Part shown: piece by piece, positions 37,981-48,843 of the stretch
How positions within the stretch are numbered: the stretch's first letter is position 1
Layout: every line of letters starts with the position of its first letter
Source of the DNA: Clostridium sp. Marseille-Q2269
GTDB lineage: Bacteria; Bacillota; Clostridia; Clostridiales; Clostridiaceae
NCBI RefSeq assembly: GCF_943736985.1
Contig: NZ_CALSFS010000003.1
Span: 186,001-250,000 of the forward strand
DNA length: 64,000 nt
Direction of reading: 5' to 3'
Notes under the pieces: generated by a model
Told to the model about the DNA's origin: nothing
Seen by the model: the letters and a program-made list of their open reading frames with translations, nothing else
The model's database searches: none
Made by a program: the position numbers and the translations under genes

Positions 37981-39837
37981 GTGTTTGATTTAGAATATCA
38001 ATTAAAAAATTTGCCAGATAAACCTGGAGTATATTTAATGAAAAACAATTTAGGGGAAATTATTTATGTAGGAAAGGCAAAGATCCTAAAGAATAGAGTA
38101 AGACAATATTTTCAGAAGTCCCAAAAGCATTCTGAAAAGGTAAAAGCTATGGTAAAAAACATAGAAGAATTTGAGTATATAATTACAGATTCAGAAATGG
38201 AAGCTTTAATATTAGAATGTAATTTAATAAAAAAATATAAACCAAAATATAATATACTTTTAAAAGATGATAAGCATTATCCATTTATAAAGATTACATT
38301 GTCTGAGGATTTTCCTAGAGTAATTTCTACAAGGAAAGTTATAAAGGATGGAAATAAATATTTTGGCCCTTATGTAGATGGAAATTCTGTTAGAGACATT
38401 ATAGAATTAATAAAAAAGACTTTTCCAATAAGAACCTGTAAGAGAAATATAATAGAAGATGGTAAGCCTATAAGACCTTGTTTAAATTATCAAATAGGGT
38501 TATGCAGGGCTCCATGCGCTAATTATATAAATAAAAATGAGTATAGACATATTATAGATGATGTTATAAAACTGTTATCAGGAAAACACTTAGATATAAT
38601 AGAAAATTTTAAAATAAGTATGGAAGAGGCAGCAGAAAATCTAGAGTTTGAAAAAGCCGCTATGCTAAGAGATAAGATTAACATCATTGAAAGAATAGGA
38701 GAAAAACAAAAGATAATATTAAATAATTTTGAAAATGAAGATTATATATCATTATATAGCGATGAAAAGGATACATGTTTTCAAGTATTCTTTTTAAGGA
38801 ACGGAAAAATAGTAGGTAGAGAACATTTCATTATAGAAGATACTTTTGATATTAATTCATCTGCATTAATATCTAATTTTTTAAAAGAATTTTATGGTGG
38901 TACTGCGTACATACCTAAAACTGTATATGTTCCTAGTATAGAGGATAAAGAATTATTGGAGAGTTGGCTTACCCTAAAAAAAGAAAGTAAATCTATAATT
39001 AAAATCCCTATAAAAGGAGAAAAGAAAAATATTTTAGACTTAGTAGAAAAGAATGCTAAAACTACATTAGAGAATTTTAAGTTAAAATATTTACAAGAAA
39101 AAGCTTTATATGAGGATGTTTTAAAGGATTTAAAAGATATATTAGGACTAAAAGAGGAACCAATAAGGATTGAAGCGTTTGATATATCTAACATACAGGG
39201 GTTTGATTCTGTAGGAAGCATGGTTGTTTTCGAAAGAGGAAGGCCTAAACCTAGCGACTATAGAAGATTTAAGATAAATACAGTAGACGGCGCTGATGAT
39301 TATAAAAGTATGAAAGAAATATTAACTAGAAGATTTCAGCACGGATTAAATGAAATACAATCCATACAGGATAGAAAAATAAATTTTAGTTCAGGAAAAT
39401 TTTCTGTTTTCCCAGACCTAATATTAATGGATGGAGGTAAGGGGCAAGTAAATATTGCACTGGAGGTTCTAAATAGCTTTCATATAAACTTACCTGTTTG
39501 TGGTATGGTTAAGGATAATAAACATAGAACTAGAGGTTTAATTTATAAAGGAGAGGAAATAATTATAAATAAATATGGAAGTGTTATGAAGTTTATCACT
39601 AGAGTTCAAGATGAAGTTCATAGATTTGCAATAAATTATCATAGAAGTTTAAGAGGAAAAAATAGTTTTCATTCTATATTAGAGGATATACCTAATGTAG
39701 GAGAAAAAAGAAGAAAAGATTTGCTTTTAAACTTTGGAAGTATAGAAAACATAAAAAAAGCAACATATGAAGAACTTTTAGATATACCATCTATGGATAA
39801 AAAATCTGCAGAAAGTGTATTGAATTTTTTTAAATAA
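37981..39837 (+). CDS. uvrC: UvrABC system protein C
   Basis: UvrC makes the two incisions flanking a lesion bound by UvrB. The 618-residue protein has the N-terminal GIY-YIG nuclease domain (KPGVYLMKNNLGEIIYVGKAKILKNRVRQYF), the UVR motif (EEAAENLEFEKAAMLRDKI near residue 220), the RNase H-like C-terminal nuclease (FDISNIQGFDSVGSMVVFERGRP, DLILMDGGKGQVN) and a final helix-hairpin-helix. It starts with GTG behind TAGGAGTGA. It completes the uvrABC set present in this window, though uvrBA is 5 kb upstream in a separate unit. Confidence 0.97.
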   Translation: MFDLEYQLKNLPDKPGVYLMKNNLGEIIYVGKAKILKNRVRQYFQKSQKHSEKVKAMVKNIEEFEYIITDSEMEALILECNLIKKYKPKYNILLKDDKHYPFIKITLSEDFPRVISTRKVIKDGNKYFGPYVDGNSVRDIIELIKKTFPIRTCKRNIIEDGKPIRPCLNYQIGLCRAPCANYINKNEYRHIIDDVIKLLSGKHLDIIENFKISMEEAAENLEFEKAAMLRDKINIIERIGEKQKIILNNFENEDYISLYSDEKDTCFQVFFLRNGKIVGREHFIIEDTFDINSSALISNFLKEFYGGTAYIPKTVYVPSIEDKELLESWLTLKKESKSIIKIPIKGEKKNILDLVEKNAKTTLENFKLKYLQEKALYEDVLKDLKDILGLKEEPIRIEAFDISNIQGFDSVGSMVVFERGRPKPSDYRRFKINTVDGADDYKSMKEILTRRFQHGLNEIQSIQDRKINFSSGKFSVFPDLILMDGGKGQVNIALEVLNSFHINLPVCGMVKDNKHRTRGLIYKGEEIIINKYGSVMKFITRVQDEVHRFAINYHRSLRGKNSFHSILEDIPNVGEKRRKDLLLNFGSIENIKKATYEELLDIPSMDKKSAESVLNFFK

Positions 39838-39884
39838 AAATATAGGGTTGTTAAAATCATAAAATCACTGAGAGAAGGGTTAAA

Positions 39885-40616
39885 ATGAAATATTTAGTAG
39901 ATACACATACACATACAATAGTAAGTGGTCATGCATATACTACATTTTTAGAAAATGTAGAAGAGGCTTCTAACATAGGATTAAAGGTTTTAGGAACCAC
40001 AGATCATGGACCACACATGCCAGGAGGACCTAATTTATTCTATTTTAATAATTTTAAAGTTATGCCTAGAAAATTAAAAGGTGTAACTTTATTGCATGGC
40101 TGTGAAGCTAATATTATAGATTTTAAAGGTATGTTAGATATTCCTGATTTTACACAAAAAAAATTAGATGTAATAATAGCTAGTTTACATGATGTTTGTA
40201 TAAGGCCTGGTAGTAGGGAAGAAAATACACAGGCATTACTTAATGTTATGGAAAATCCTTATGTAGATATATTAGGTCATATAGGAAATCCATCTTTCCC
40301 AATAAATGAAGAAGTAGTTGTAAAGAAGGCTAAAGAAAAGAATGTGTTAATAGAAATAAACAATGGATCTTTTGTATCAAGAAAAGGTAGCGAAGCAACA
40401 TGTAAAAAAGTAGCAAATTTGTGTAAGCAGCATAAAGTAAATATTATAGTAGGTAGTGATTCGCATATCTGTTTTCAAATAGGAAGATTTCCAAAGGCCC
40501 ATAATATGCTTGAAGAAATAGGTATGCCGGAAGAGCTTATCATAAACAATGATGAAAACAAAATATTGAGGCATTTAAAGAATAAGGGTAAGTTAAAGGA
40601 TTTAAACCTTGATTAA
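39885..40616 (+). CDS. PHP-domain phosphatase (YcdX-like)
   Basis: A 243-residue metal-dependent phosphoesterase. The PHP motifs are [15 protein letters not shown] (HxH), [33 protein letters not shown] and GSDSH, giving the trinuclear metal site seen in E. coli YcdX. The substrate is not known. AGAGAAGGG lies 7 nt before the ATG. It sits between uvrC and murB in the same direction, with no terminator between, but no functional link is evident. Confidence 0.88.
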   Translation: MKYLVDTHTHTIVSGHAYTTFLENVEEASNIGLKVLGTTDHGPHMPGGPNLFYFNNFKVMPRKLKGVTLLHGCEANIIDFKGMLDIPDFTQKKLDVIIASLHDVCIRPGSREENTQALLNVMENPYVDILGHIGNPSFPINEEVVVKKAKEKNVLIEINNGSFVSRKGSEATCKKVANLCKQHKVNIIVGSDSHICFQIGRFPKAHNMLEEIGMPEELIINNDENKILRHLKNKGKLKDLNLD

Positions 40617-40684
40617 GCCTTAATCATACATTATACTAATAAGGGTATTTAAATTTAGTAATAAAAAATCAAGGAGAATGTATT

Positions 40685-41605
40685 ATGAACCAATATAAAA
40701 ATTTTAATTCACAGTTTAAAGATATAGTTGGAGATAATAATATTTTAATAGATGAACCTATGAAAAATCATACTTCATTTAAAGTTGGTGGTCCTGCAGA
40801 TATATTAATCACCCCTACAACTTTAGATGCAGTGAAGGAAAGTATTATTTTATGTAAAGATAATAATATACCTTATTATATAATAGGCAATGGTTCAAAT
40901 TTGTTAGTAAGAGATGGTGGAATAAGAGGCGTAGTTATTAAGTTTTCAAAGTTAGATTATATAAAAGTAGAAGGAGATAAGGTTATAGCTCAAAGTGGAG
41001 CTCCTTTAACTAATGTTTGTAATGAAGCTTTAAAAAGTAAATTAGCTGGACTTGAATTTGCTTGTGGTATACCAGGTAGTATAGGTGGAGCAGTTACAAT
41101 GAATGCTGGAGCCTATAATGGAGAAATATCTCAAGTTATAGAAAGTGCCAAGGTTATAGATAAAGCTGGAAAAGTATTTTTGTTAGATAAAGAACAACTA
41201 GATTTAGGATACAGAATGAGTGCTATTCAAAAATATCACTATATTGTTTTAGAAGTAACTTTAGGATTACATAATGGTGAATATGATACTATAAAAAATA
41301 GAATAATGGATCTAAACAGAAGAAGAACAGAAAAACAACCTTTAGAGTATCCATCAGCAGGAAGTACTTTCAAAAGACCAGAAGGACATTTTGCAGCAAA
41401 ACTTATAGAAGATACTGGACTAAAAGGTTCATCTGTAGGTGGGGCTCAGGTTTCAGAAAAACATTCAGGATTTATAATAAATAAAGGAAATGCTACTGCA
41501 GTCGATATACTAAATCTTATAGAATTTGTACAAAATAAAGTTAAAGAAAAGTTTCAAGTGGAGCTTCATACAGAAGTTAGAATAATTGGAGAAGAAAATA
41601 ATTAA
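40685..41605 (+). CDS. murB: UDP-N-acetylenolpyruvoylglucosamine reductase
   Basis: MurB reduces UDP-GlcNAc-enolpyruvate to UDP-MurNAc with NADPH and FAD. The 306-residue type II enzyme shows [16 protein letters not shown], the FAD-binding [18 protein letters not shown], the [23 protein letters not shown] loop, the catalytic Ser in [11 protein letters not shown] and the final Glu in [21 protein letters not shown] precedes the ATG. With glmM, glmS, the SEDS/PBP pair and alr it is one of several wall-synthesis genes here. A terminator follows. Confidence 0.97.
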   Translation: MNQYKNFNSQFKDIVGDNNILIDEPMKNHTSFKVGGPADILITPTTLDAVKESIILCKDNNIPYYIIGNGSNLLVRDGGIRGVVIKFSKLDYIKVEGDKVIAQSGAPLTNVCNEALKSKLAGLEFACGIPGSIGGAVTMNAGAYNGEISQVIESAKVIDKAGKVFLLDKEQLDLGYRMSAIQKYHYIVLEVTLGLHNGEYDTIKNRIMDLNRRRTEKQPLEYPSAGSTFKRPEGHFAAKLIEDTGLKGSSVGGAQVSEKHSGFIINKGNATAVDILNLIEFVQNKVKEKFQVELHTEVRIIGEENN

Positions 41606-41617
41606 AATATAGTTGAT

Positions 41618-41655
41618 AAGGGAAGTCTTGACAAATGACTTCCCTAGTTTATTGT
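41618..41655 (+). terminator. Terminator after murB
   Basis: GGGAAGTC (41620-41627) pairs with GACTTCCC (41637-41644), followed by a moderately T-rich tail. Confidence 0.8.
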
Positions 41656-41725
41656 TAAATAGGGATATGGTATAATTAAATAAAATGTAAAAATAATATT
41701 CCTTAAATTTAAAGGGAGGTAAAAG

Positions 41726-42610
41726 ATGAGGTTTGTTGTAGTTACAGGGCTATCAGGAGCAGGAAAAACTCAAGCTATAAGAAGTTTAGAAGACTTAGGA
41801 TTTTTTTGTGTGGACAATTTACCACCAACTCTAATACCTAAGTTTGCGGAAGCTTGCTATCAAACAGAAGGTAAAATCAAAAAAATAGCTTTAGTTATAG
41901 ATATAAGAGGCGGAGAATTTTTTGATGATTTATTTGAAAGTTTAAAATATTTAAAAGAACAAGGATACAAATACGAGATTTTATTTTTAGATGCTTCCGA
42001 TGAGGTCCTTATAAAAAGATTTAAGGAATCTAGAAGAAAGCATCCTTTATCACCAGATGGAAGAATTTTAAACGGAATATCTATGGAAAGAAATAGATTG
42101 AGAGAAGTAAAAGATAGAGCAGATAATATAATAAATACTTCAGAACTAGCAACTAGGGAGTTAAGAGAAGCCATAAATGAAATATATGGAGAAGAAAACC
42201 AAATAGAGAATCAACTGATTATAACTGTATTATCTTTTGGATTTAAATATGGTATTCCTTTAGATTCTGATTTGGTATTTGATGTTAGATTTTTACCGAA
42301 TCCTTACTATATAAGCGAACTTAAACAATATTCTGGTAAAGATAAAAAAGTAAGTGATTATGTAATGAGCTTTGATGTAACAAATAAATTTGTGAATAGA
42401 TTAGAAGATATGTTAGACTTTTTAATACCAAATTATTTTAAAGAAGGTAAGAGACAGTTAATAATTTCTATAGGTTGTACTGGGGGTAGACATCGTTCAG
42501 TAGCTATTGCTAATGCTATATATGAAGGATTAAACAAAAAAGGACATAGAGTAAACATAGATCATAGAGATATAAATGAAGATATTCATAAGGGCGGTAA
42601 AAAAATATGA
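41726..42610 (+). CDS. rapZ: RapZ/YvcJ-family nucleotide-binding protein (RNase adapter)
   Basis: A 294-residue cytoplasmic P-loop protein with Walker [11 protein letters not shown] near residue 8 and the C-terminal [13 protein letters not shown] with DHRDINE. In E. coli RapZ binds glucosamine-6-phosphate and steers decay of the sRNA GlmZ, controlling glmS; in Firmicutes (YvcJ) it hydrolyses nucleotides and has links to competence and UDP-GlcNAc. It overlaps yvcK by 4 bp in the conserved rapZ-yvcK-whiA operon. AGGGAGG lies 8 nt before the ATG. Confidence 0.95.
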   Translation: MRFVVVTGLSGAGKTQAIRSLEDLGFFCVDNLPPTLIPKFAEACYQTEGKIKKIALVIDIRGGEFFDDLFESLKYLKEQGYKYEILFLDASDEVLIKRFKESRRKHPLSPDGRILNGISMERNRLREVKDRADNIINTSELATRELREAINEIYGEENQIENQLIITVLSFGFKYGIPLDSDLVFDVRFLPNPYYISELKQYSGKDKKVSDYVMSFDVTNKFVNRLEDMLDFLIPNYFKEGKRQLIISIGCTGGRHRSVAIANAIYEGLNKKGHRVNIDHRDINEDIHKGGKKI

Positions 42611-43944
42611 AGCTTATAGACTGGCTAAGACCCGGAATAAAAGTTAAGCGATGGGTCTTGCTAGCTATTATGGGAATACTTCTAATAGTTTTTGGTATGT
42701 TAGAGTTTGTTAGAAATAGATTTTATAGCAATTATTATATAGCTTTCTATGTATTTTTAATAGCCTCTGGTGTATTTGTACTATATATATCTGTAACTCA
42801 AGGAATGAAATCAATAATAGCCCTAGTAAATAAGGGATATTTAAATATATCTTTAGACTCTAAGAAATTAGAAAATTTAATATATGAGAAAAGATTATTG
42901 GTTAAGGGACCTAAAATAGTTGCCATAGGGGGAGGAACAGGGCTATCTACTATGTTAAGAGGGCTTAAATATTATACTTCTAATATAACAGCTATTGTTA
43001 CAGTAGCAGATGATGGTGGAGGATCAGGAGAATTAAGAGAAGATCTTGGAATGCTGCCACCAGGAGATATAAGAAATTGTATATTATCTCTATCAGATAC
43101 GGAGCCCTTAATGGAGGATCTCCTTCAGTATAGATTTACAGATGGCAGGCTTAAAAATCAGAGCTTTGGAAATTTATTTTTAGCAGCTATGGATGGAATA
43201 TCTAACAATTTTGAAGAAGCCATTCAAAAAGTTAGTTCTGTTTTAGCTGTTACTGGGAAAGTTGTACCAGTAACTCTAGAAAATATAGTATTAAAAGCTA
43301 AATTAGAAAACAATATGATAGTAGAAGGAGAGTCAAATATACCAGAGAAAAGCTTAGAGTATAATAGTAAAATACAAAAGGTATTTATAGAACCAGAGAA
43401 TGCTAAGGCCTTACCTGAAGCTGTTACAGCTATAAGAGAAGCAGATGCTATTATATTAGGTCCTGGTAGTCTTTATACTAGTGTTATTCCTAATCTATTA
43501 ATAAAGGATATAACAGATGCATTAAAGAAAACAAAAGCTCCTAAAATATATATATCAAATATAATGACTCAACCGGGAGAAACAGATAATTTTACTGTTT
43601 CCGATCATATAAAAACTATAAATAAACATTGTCATGGTAAGATAGTAGATTATGCTATAGTTAACGTAGGTCAAATAGATAAGTCATTAGAAGAAAAATA
43701 TAGAAAAAGAAAATCTAAGCTAGTAAAAATCGATGAAGAAAAGATAAGAGAATTAAATGTAGATGTAATAGGAGGCAATTTCTTGAAAGTTAAAAATGAA
43801 TTAATAAGACATAATTCTGAAAAGCTTGCTTCTATCTTAATAGAGACTATAATGGAAAAGAAATTGTTATATGATAAGAAGAAAATAATAGAGTATTTCT
43901 ATTTGTCAGAAAGATTAAAGGAAAATAAAAATAAGCAGAGGTAG
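42607..43944 (+). CDS. yvcK: YvcK-family protein (gluconeogenesis factor / CofD-like) with N-terminal membrane anchor
   Basis: YvcK binds UDP-sugars and is needed for growth on gluconeogenic carbon and for normal wall synthesis in Bacillus and mycobacteria. The 445-residue protein has two N-terminal membrane segments (about residues 15-37 and 44-66) that the shorter Bacillus protein lacks, then a CofD-like domain from about residue 100 with [47 protein letters not shown] and [16 protein letters not shown]. The start overlaps rapZ by 4 bp (ATGA) and whiA begins 6 nt after its stop. Confidence 0.95.
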   Translation: MKLIDWLRPGIKVKRWVLLAIMGILLIVFGMLEFVRNRFYSNYYIAFYVFLIASGVFVLYISVTQGMKSIIALVNKGYLNISLDSKKLENLIYEKRLLVKGPKIVAIGGGTGLSTMLRGLKYYTSNITAIVTVADDGGGSGELREDLGMLPPGDIRNCILSLSDTEPLMEDLLQYRFTDGRLKNQSFGNLFLAAMDGISNNFEEAIQKVSSVLAVTGKVVPVTLENIVLKAKLENNMIVEGESNIPEKSLEYNSKIQKVFIEPENAKALPEAVTAIREADAIILGPGSLYTSVIPNLLIKDITDALKKTKAPKIYISNIMTQPGETDNFTVSDHIKTINKHCHGKIVDYAIVNVGQIDKSLEEKYRKRKSKLVKIDEEKIRELNVDVIGGNFLKVKNELIRHNSEKLASILIETIMEKKLLYDKKKIIEYFYLSERLKENKNKQR

Positions 43945-43950
43945 AGAACT

Positions 43951-44898
43951 ATGTCTTTTTCATTAAAAGTAAAAAATGAAGTATGTAAATATGTAGAGAT
44001 AAATAAACAAGAAGCCATAGCAGAATTGTCAGCAATAATGAAGGTAAGTGGTACATTATTATTTACTAACAAACAATTTAATTTTAAAATAACTACAGAA
44101 AATGCAGCTATAGCTAGGCTAGTTTTTAAAATTTTAAAAGAGCATTTTGGTATTCATACAGAAATAATGATAAAGAAAAATAATTCTTTAAAAAAGAATA
44201 ACATATATATTATATTAATATCAGAAGAAGAAGGAGTAAAATCCTTATTAAAAGAAGTTGGTATAATAAAAGAGACAATAAATGTATTTAGTTTAGATTA
44301 TAATATACCAAAGAGTATGGTAGAACGTGATGAATGCAGAAGAGCTTATATAAGAGGTGCTTTTTTAGGTGGAGGAAGTATAAGTAATCCCGAAAAAACC
44401 TATCATTTAGAATTTGTAACTCATAATGAGGACTATGCTAAGGATTTAAGTAATTTGATAAATTCATATAATTTAAATTCTAAAGTAATAAAAAGAAAAA
44501 ATAGTTATATAATCTACTTAAAAGAAGGAGAACAGATAGTAGACTTGTTAAATATAATAGGAGCTCATGCTTCATTATTAGAATTAGAAAATGTTAGAAT
44601 AATGAAAGAAATGAGGAATAATGTTAATAGATTAGTAAACTGTGAAACTGCCAATTTAAGTAAAACAGTTAATGCTGCTGTAAGACAAGTAGAAAGTATA
44701 AAATTTATAGAGAAGGAAATAGGTTTAGGAAGGTTACCTAAAAATTTAAGAGATGTAGCTGAACTAAGAATTAAGTATCCTGATGAATCTTTAAGAGAAC
44801 TAGGAAAGATGCTAAATCCTCCGGTAGGAAAATCAGGGGTTAATCATAGGTTAAGAAGAATAGAAAAGATTGCAGATGAACTGAAACAAGGAATTTAA
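43951..44898 (+). CDS. whiA: WhiA-family DNA-binding protein
   Basis: A 315-residue protein with an N-terminal LAGLIDADG-like region (RRAYIRGAFLGGGSISNPEKTYHLE near residue 127) without the endonuclease acidic residues, and a C-terminal helix-turn-helix (about 225-310, RQVESIKFIEKEIGLGRLP, KYPDESLRELGKML, VGKSGVNHRLRR). WhiA is a sporulation regulator in Streptomyces and affects division and chromosome segregation in Bacillus. It is third in rapZ-yvcK-whiA, 6 nt after yvcK. Confidence 0.96.
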   Translation: MSFSLKVKNEVCKYVEINKQEAIAELSAIMKVSGTLLFTNKQFNFKITTENAAIARLVFKILKEHFGIHTEIMIKKNNSLKKNNIYIILISEEEGVKSLLKEVGIIKETINVFSLDYNIPKSMVERDECRRAYIRGAFLGGGSISNPEKTYHLEFVTHNEDYAKDLSNLINSYNLNSKVIKRKNSYIIYLKEGEQIVDLLNIIGAHASLLELENVRIMKEMRNNVNRLVNCETANLSKTVNAAVRQVESIKFIEKEIGLGRLPKNLRDVAELRIKYPDESLRELGKMLNPPVGKSGVNHRLRRIEKIADELKQGI

Positions 44899-45065
44899 AA
44901 TATAAAAATAATTATAGTAGTTTCTAAAAGAGGAAGTCTTGAAGTTTATTTTGGGATGCCCTCTTTATTTGAGTTATATAAAGTTTAAGATTATAATAAA
45001 ATAACAAAGATGAAAAATGCGGTTTTAAAGTTACAGTATCTAGTATCTTAGAGAGGAGGTTAACT

Positions 45066-48000
45066 ATGGGTGAGAATAAATTAAAAGAAAAAAAGGCAGA
45101 ATGGGTAAGCTTACATCAACATACAGGTTATTCATTGCTAGATTCTTCAGCAAAAATATCAGATCTTATAAAAAAAGCAAAAGAGTTTGGAATGAAAAGT
45201 ATTGCTATTACAGATCATGGGGTTATGTATGGTTGTGTAGAGTTTTATAAAGAAGCAATAAAGCAAGGAATAAAACCTATAATAGGTTGTGAAATATATG
45301 TGGCTTCAAAGTCTATGTACATAAAACAACAAGATAAAGAAAATGAAACACATCATTTGGTGCTGCTTGTAAAGAATAAAAAAGGGTATGAAAACTTAAT
45401 GGAAATAGTATCAAAAGCATCAGTAGATGGCTTTTATTATAAACCAAGAGTAGATCATGAATTTTTAAGAAGTCATAGTGAGGGACTAATAGCATCAAGT
45501 GCTTGTTTAGGCGGAGAAATTCAAGCTAACATATTAAAAGGAAATATGGAAAAAGCCAAAGAAATAGCGTTATTGTATAAAGATATTTTTAAAGAAGGGT
45601 TTTATTTAGAACTTCAATATCACGGAATGGAAGAGCAACTAAAGGTTAATGAAGAATTGATTAAAATGTCTAAGGAATTAGATATACCGTTGGTGGCTAC
45701 AAATGATGCACATTATATAAACAAAGAAGATTATAAATCTCATGATATATTGCTATGCATACAAACAGGTAAAACTGTAGATGAAGAGAATAGAATGAAG
45801 TATCCATCAGATGAATTTTACTTAAAATCACCGGAGGAAATGTATGAAATTTTTTCTTATGTTCCAGAGGCTTTAGAGAATACGGTTAAAATATCAGATG
45901 AGTGTAACTTTGATTATAATTTTCATGAATCAAAATTACCTAAATTCCCTTTAAGAGAAGAAGTAGATCCTTATGAGTATCTAAGAGAATTATGTTTTAA
46001 GGGGCTATTCCTAAGATATAAAGCACTAGAGGATTTTACAAACAAACCTTTTAATATAGATGAAGTTTTATCTTATAAGTATGAAAATAAAGAGGCTTCT
46101 GAGTTAATAGAAAGATTAAATTATGAGTTATCTATAATAAAACAAATGGGATATGTGGATTATTTTTTAATAGTATGGGATTTTATAAGATTTGCTAATG
46201 AAAAAGGAATAATGACAGGTCCAGGAAGAGGTTCTGCAGCAGGGTCATTGGTGGCATATACACTTGGAATAACAAAGATTGATCCTATAAAATACAATCT
46301 AATATTTGAAAGATTTTTAAACCCAGATCGTATATCTATGCCTGATATAGATAGTGATTTTTGCTATGAAAGAAGAGGAGAAGTTATAGATTATGTGGTA
46401 GAAAAATATGGTGAACAAAATGTATCACAAATAATAACTTTTGGAACTATGGCTGCAAGAGCATGTATAAGAGATGTAGGAAGAGCTATGAACTATCCAT
46501 ATGCAGAAGTGGATAAAATAGCAAAAATGATACCTACTATTTTAAATATAACTATAAACAAGGCCTTAGAATTAAATCCAGAATTAAAAGAAACCTATGA
46601 TAATGAGCAAAGGGTTAAAGACTTAATAGATGTAGCAATAGCTTTAGAAGGACTTCCAAGGCATACATCAACTCATGCTGCGGGAGTAGTTATTGCATCA
46701 AAACCTTTAGTAAATTATGTGCCTCTTCAAAAAAATGAAGAAAGTATAGTAACACAATTTACAATGGGTACTTTAGAAGAATTAGGTCTTTTAAAGATGG
46801 ACTTTTTAGGACTTAGAACTCTTACAGTTATGAGAGATGCAGTAAGAATTATAAAAGAAAATAAAGGAATAGATATTGATTTAGATAGTATAGATTTTGA
46901 AGATAAAGAAGTCTATAAAATGATAGGAGAAGGAAAGACTGTTGGTGTATTTCAATTAGAATCTGCGGGAATGACTTCCTTTATGAAAGATCTAAAGCCA
47001 GATTCCCTGGAGGATATAATAGCAGGAATAAGCTTATATAGACCAGGCCCAATGGCAGAGATACCACGATATATAGCTAACAAAAATAACCCTTTAAATA
47101 TAAAATATGCAACAGAAAAGTTAGAACCCATATTATCCGTTACATATAATTGTATAGTTTATCAAGAACAAGTTATGCAGATAGTTAGAGATCTGGCAGG
47201 ATATTCCATGGGACGTAGTGATTTAGTAAGGCGTGCCATGTCTAAGAAAAAGCATGATGTAATGGAGAAAGAAAGAAAGAATTTTATATATGGAAATGAA
47301 GAAGAAGGGGTAAAGGGATGTATAAATAATGGCATAGATGAAAAGGTAGCTAATGATTTATATGATTCTATGATGGACTTTGCTTCTTACGCATTTAATA
47401 AATCTCATGCAGCAGCTTATGCGGTAGTAGGATTTCAAACTGCTTATCTAATTAGATATTTTCCTACAGAGTTTATTGCAGCTATGTTAAATAGTGTAAA
47501 AGGGGATAGTGATAAAGTATCTTTTTATGTTAATTTTGCAGAAACATTAGGAACACAAATAGTTGCTCCTAATATTAATGAAAGTCATAGCAATTTTACA
47601 GTAAAAGATAATAGAATAATATTTGGATTAACTGCAGTAAAAAATGTGGGAGAAAAAGGTATAGATAATATAGTTCTATCTAGAGAACAAAAAGGAAAAT
47701 TCATAGATTTAAGTGATTTTTTTAATAAAGTAGATACTTCTATAATAAACAAAAGGTTAGTAGAAAGTCTAATAAAAGCAGGAGCATTTGATTGTTTAAA
47801 GGTATATCGTTCTAAAATGTTAGCTGTTTTTGAAAAAATAATGGATGGTATACAAAAGCAGAAAAGAAATAATATACAAGGACAAGTTAATTTATTTATG
47901 GATATTATGGATGAAAAAGAAAGCAGTATGGATATAAAATATCCAGATATAAATGAATTTGACAAAAAATATATGCTACAAATGGAAAAAGAAATGACAG

Positions 48001-48623
48001 GTTTGTATTTTTCTGGTCATCCATTAGAAGAGTATGAAGAAACATTAAAGCTTCAAACAACTAATTTTATATCAGATATTATTTCTAATGAATCCCTAGA
48101 GGGAAATGTAGTAGATACTATAAATAGTGTAAAAGATGGAGATAAAGTAATAGTGGGTGGTATGATAACTCATGTAAGTAAAAAGTTAACCAGAAACAAT
48201 GATATGATGGCATTTATAGTATTGGAAGATTTGCATTCTAGTATAGAGGTTATAGTTTTTCCTAAAACCTTTAATACAGCAAGAAGTATTATAAATGAAG
48301 ATGAAGTAGTTTTATTAAAAGGCAGGGTAAGTTTAAGAGAGGATGAACAACCCAAATTGATTTGTGAAGTTATGGAACCTCTTGTAAAAATTAATTCTGA
48401 AAAATTATATGTGTTAGTAGAAGAGCAAAAAGATATAAAAGTAAAACTACAGGAAGCAAAAGGTATATTTTTACAACATAAAGGCAATATGCCAGTATAT
48501 TTTTGCACAAATAAAGAAAGAAAAAAATTTCGTATTGATAGAGATCTTTGGATAAATGGAAATAGTGAGCTTATGGATGATTTAAGGAGCATATTTGGAG
48601 AAAATAATATAAAAATACTTTAA
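45066..48623 (+). CDS. dnaE: DNA polymerase III alpha subunit (DnaE)
   Basis: The 1185-residue replicative/lagging-strand polymerase has an N-terminal PHP domain (VSLHQHTGYSLLDSSAKI, ITDHGVMYG), the C-family polymerase core with PGRGSAAGSLVAY and the catalytic aspartates of PDIDSDFCYERR, a helix-hairpin-helix region, and a C-terminal OB fold (about 990-1070, VIVGGMITHVSKKLTRNNDMMAFIVLEDL). It is the dnaE type, not PolC, as it lacks an inserted exonuclease. AGAGGAGG lies 7 nt before the ATG. A strong terminator separates it from pfkA. Confidence 0.97.
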   Translation: MGENKLKEKKAEWVSLHQHTGYSLLDSSAKISDLIKKAKEFGMKSIAITDHGVMYGCVEFYKEAIKQGIKPIIGCEIYVASKSMYIKQQDKENETHHLVLLVKNKKGYENLMEIVSKASVDGFYYKPRVDHEFLRSHSEGLIASSACLGGEIQANILKGNMEKAKEIALLYKDIFKEGFYLELQYHGMEEQLKVNEELIKMSKELDIPLVATNDAHYINKEDYKSHDILLCIQTGKTVDEENRMKYPSDEFYLKSPEEMYEIFSYVPEALENTVKISDECNFDYNFHESKLPKFPLREEVDPYEYLRELCFKGLFLRYKALEDFTNKPFNIDEVLSYKYENKEASELIERLNYELSIIKQMGYVDYFLIVWDFIRFANEKGIMTGPGRGSAAGSLVAYTLGITKIDPIKYNLIFERFLNPDRISMPDIDSDFCYERRGEVIDYVVEKYGEQNVSQIITFGTMAARACIRDVGRAMNYPYAEVDKIAKMIPTILNITINKALELNPELKETYDNEQRVKDLIDVAIALEGLPRHTSTHAAGVVIASKPLVNYVPLQKNEESIVTQFTMGTLEELGLLKMDFLGLRTLTVMRDAVRIIKENKGIDIDLDSIDFEDKEVYKMIGEGKTVGVFQLESAGMTSFMKDLKPDSLEDIIAGISLYRPGPMAEIPRYIANKNNPLNIKYATEKLEPILSVTYNCIVYQEQVMQIVRDLAGYSMGRSDLVRRAMSKKKHDVMEKERKNFIYGNEEEGVKGCINNGIDEKVANDLYDSMMDFASYAFNKSHAAAYAVVGFQTAYLIRYFPTEFIAAMLNSVKGDSDKVSFYVNFAETLGTQIVAPNINESHSNFTVKDNRIIFGLTAVKNVGEKGIDNIVLSREQKGKFIDLSDFFNKVDTSIINKRLVESLIKAGAFDCLKVYRSKMLAVFEKIMDGIQKQKRNNIQGQVNLFMDIMDEKESSMDIKYPDINEFDKKYMLQMEKEMTGLYFSGHPLEEYEETLKLQTTNFISDIISNESLEGNVVDTINSVKDGDKVIVGGMITHVSKKLTRNNDMMAFIVLEDLHSSIEVIVFPKTFNTARSIINEDEVVLLKGRVSLREDEQPKLICEVMEPLVKINSEKLYVLVEEQKDIKVKLQEAKGIFLQHKGNMPVYFCTNKERKKFRIDRDLWINGNSELMDDLRSIFGENNIKIL

Positions 48624-48660
48624 TAAAAGTATTATGTATAATTTTTAAAATAAAATGAAA

Positions 48661-48696
48661 AATATTAGAAGGGAGGTTTCTTCTAATATTTTTTAT
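48661..48696 (+). terminator. Terminator after dnaE
   Basis: AATATTAGAAG pairs perfectly with CTTCTAATATT around an 8-nt loop, followed by a T run. Confidence 0.92.
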
Positions 48697-48799
48697 TATT
48701 TTTAATATGTAATTATTTCTTAAATATATATTAAAAAAATATAAGATATGTTATAATAAAAAACATACGAAACAGTCAAACAATAGATTTATAATATAA

Positions 48800-48835
48800 G
48801 TGGGACTACAAATGTCCCAGTGGTCACGGGAGGTA
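48800..48835 (+). promoter_or_regulatory. Hairpin leader before pfkA that can compete with the ribosome site
   Basis: TGGGAC (48801-48806) pairs with GTCCCA (48814-48819). The same TCCC can instead pair with the GGGA of the Shine-Dalgarno (GGGAGG near 48829). No known riboswitch motif is recognised. Confidence 0.4.
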
Positions 48836-48843
48836 TTTAGCAT

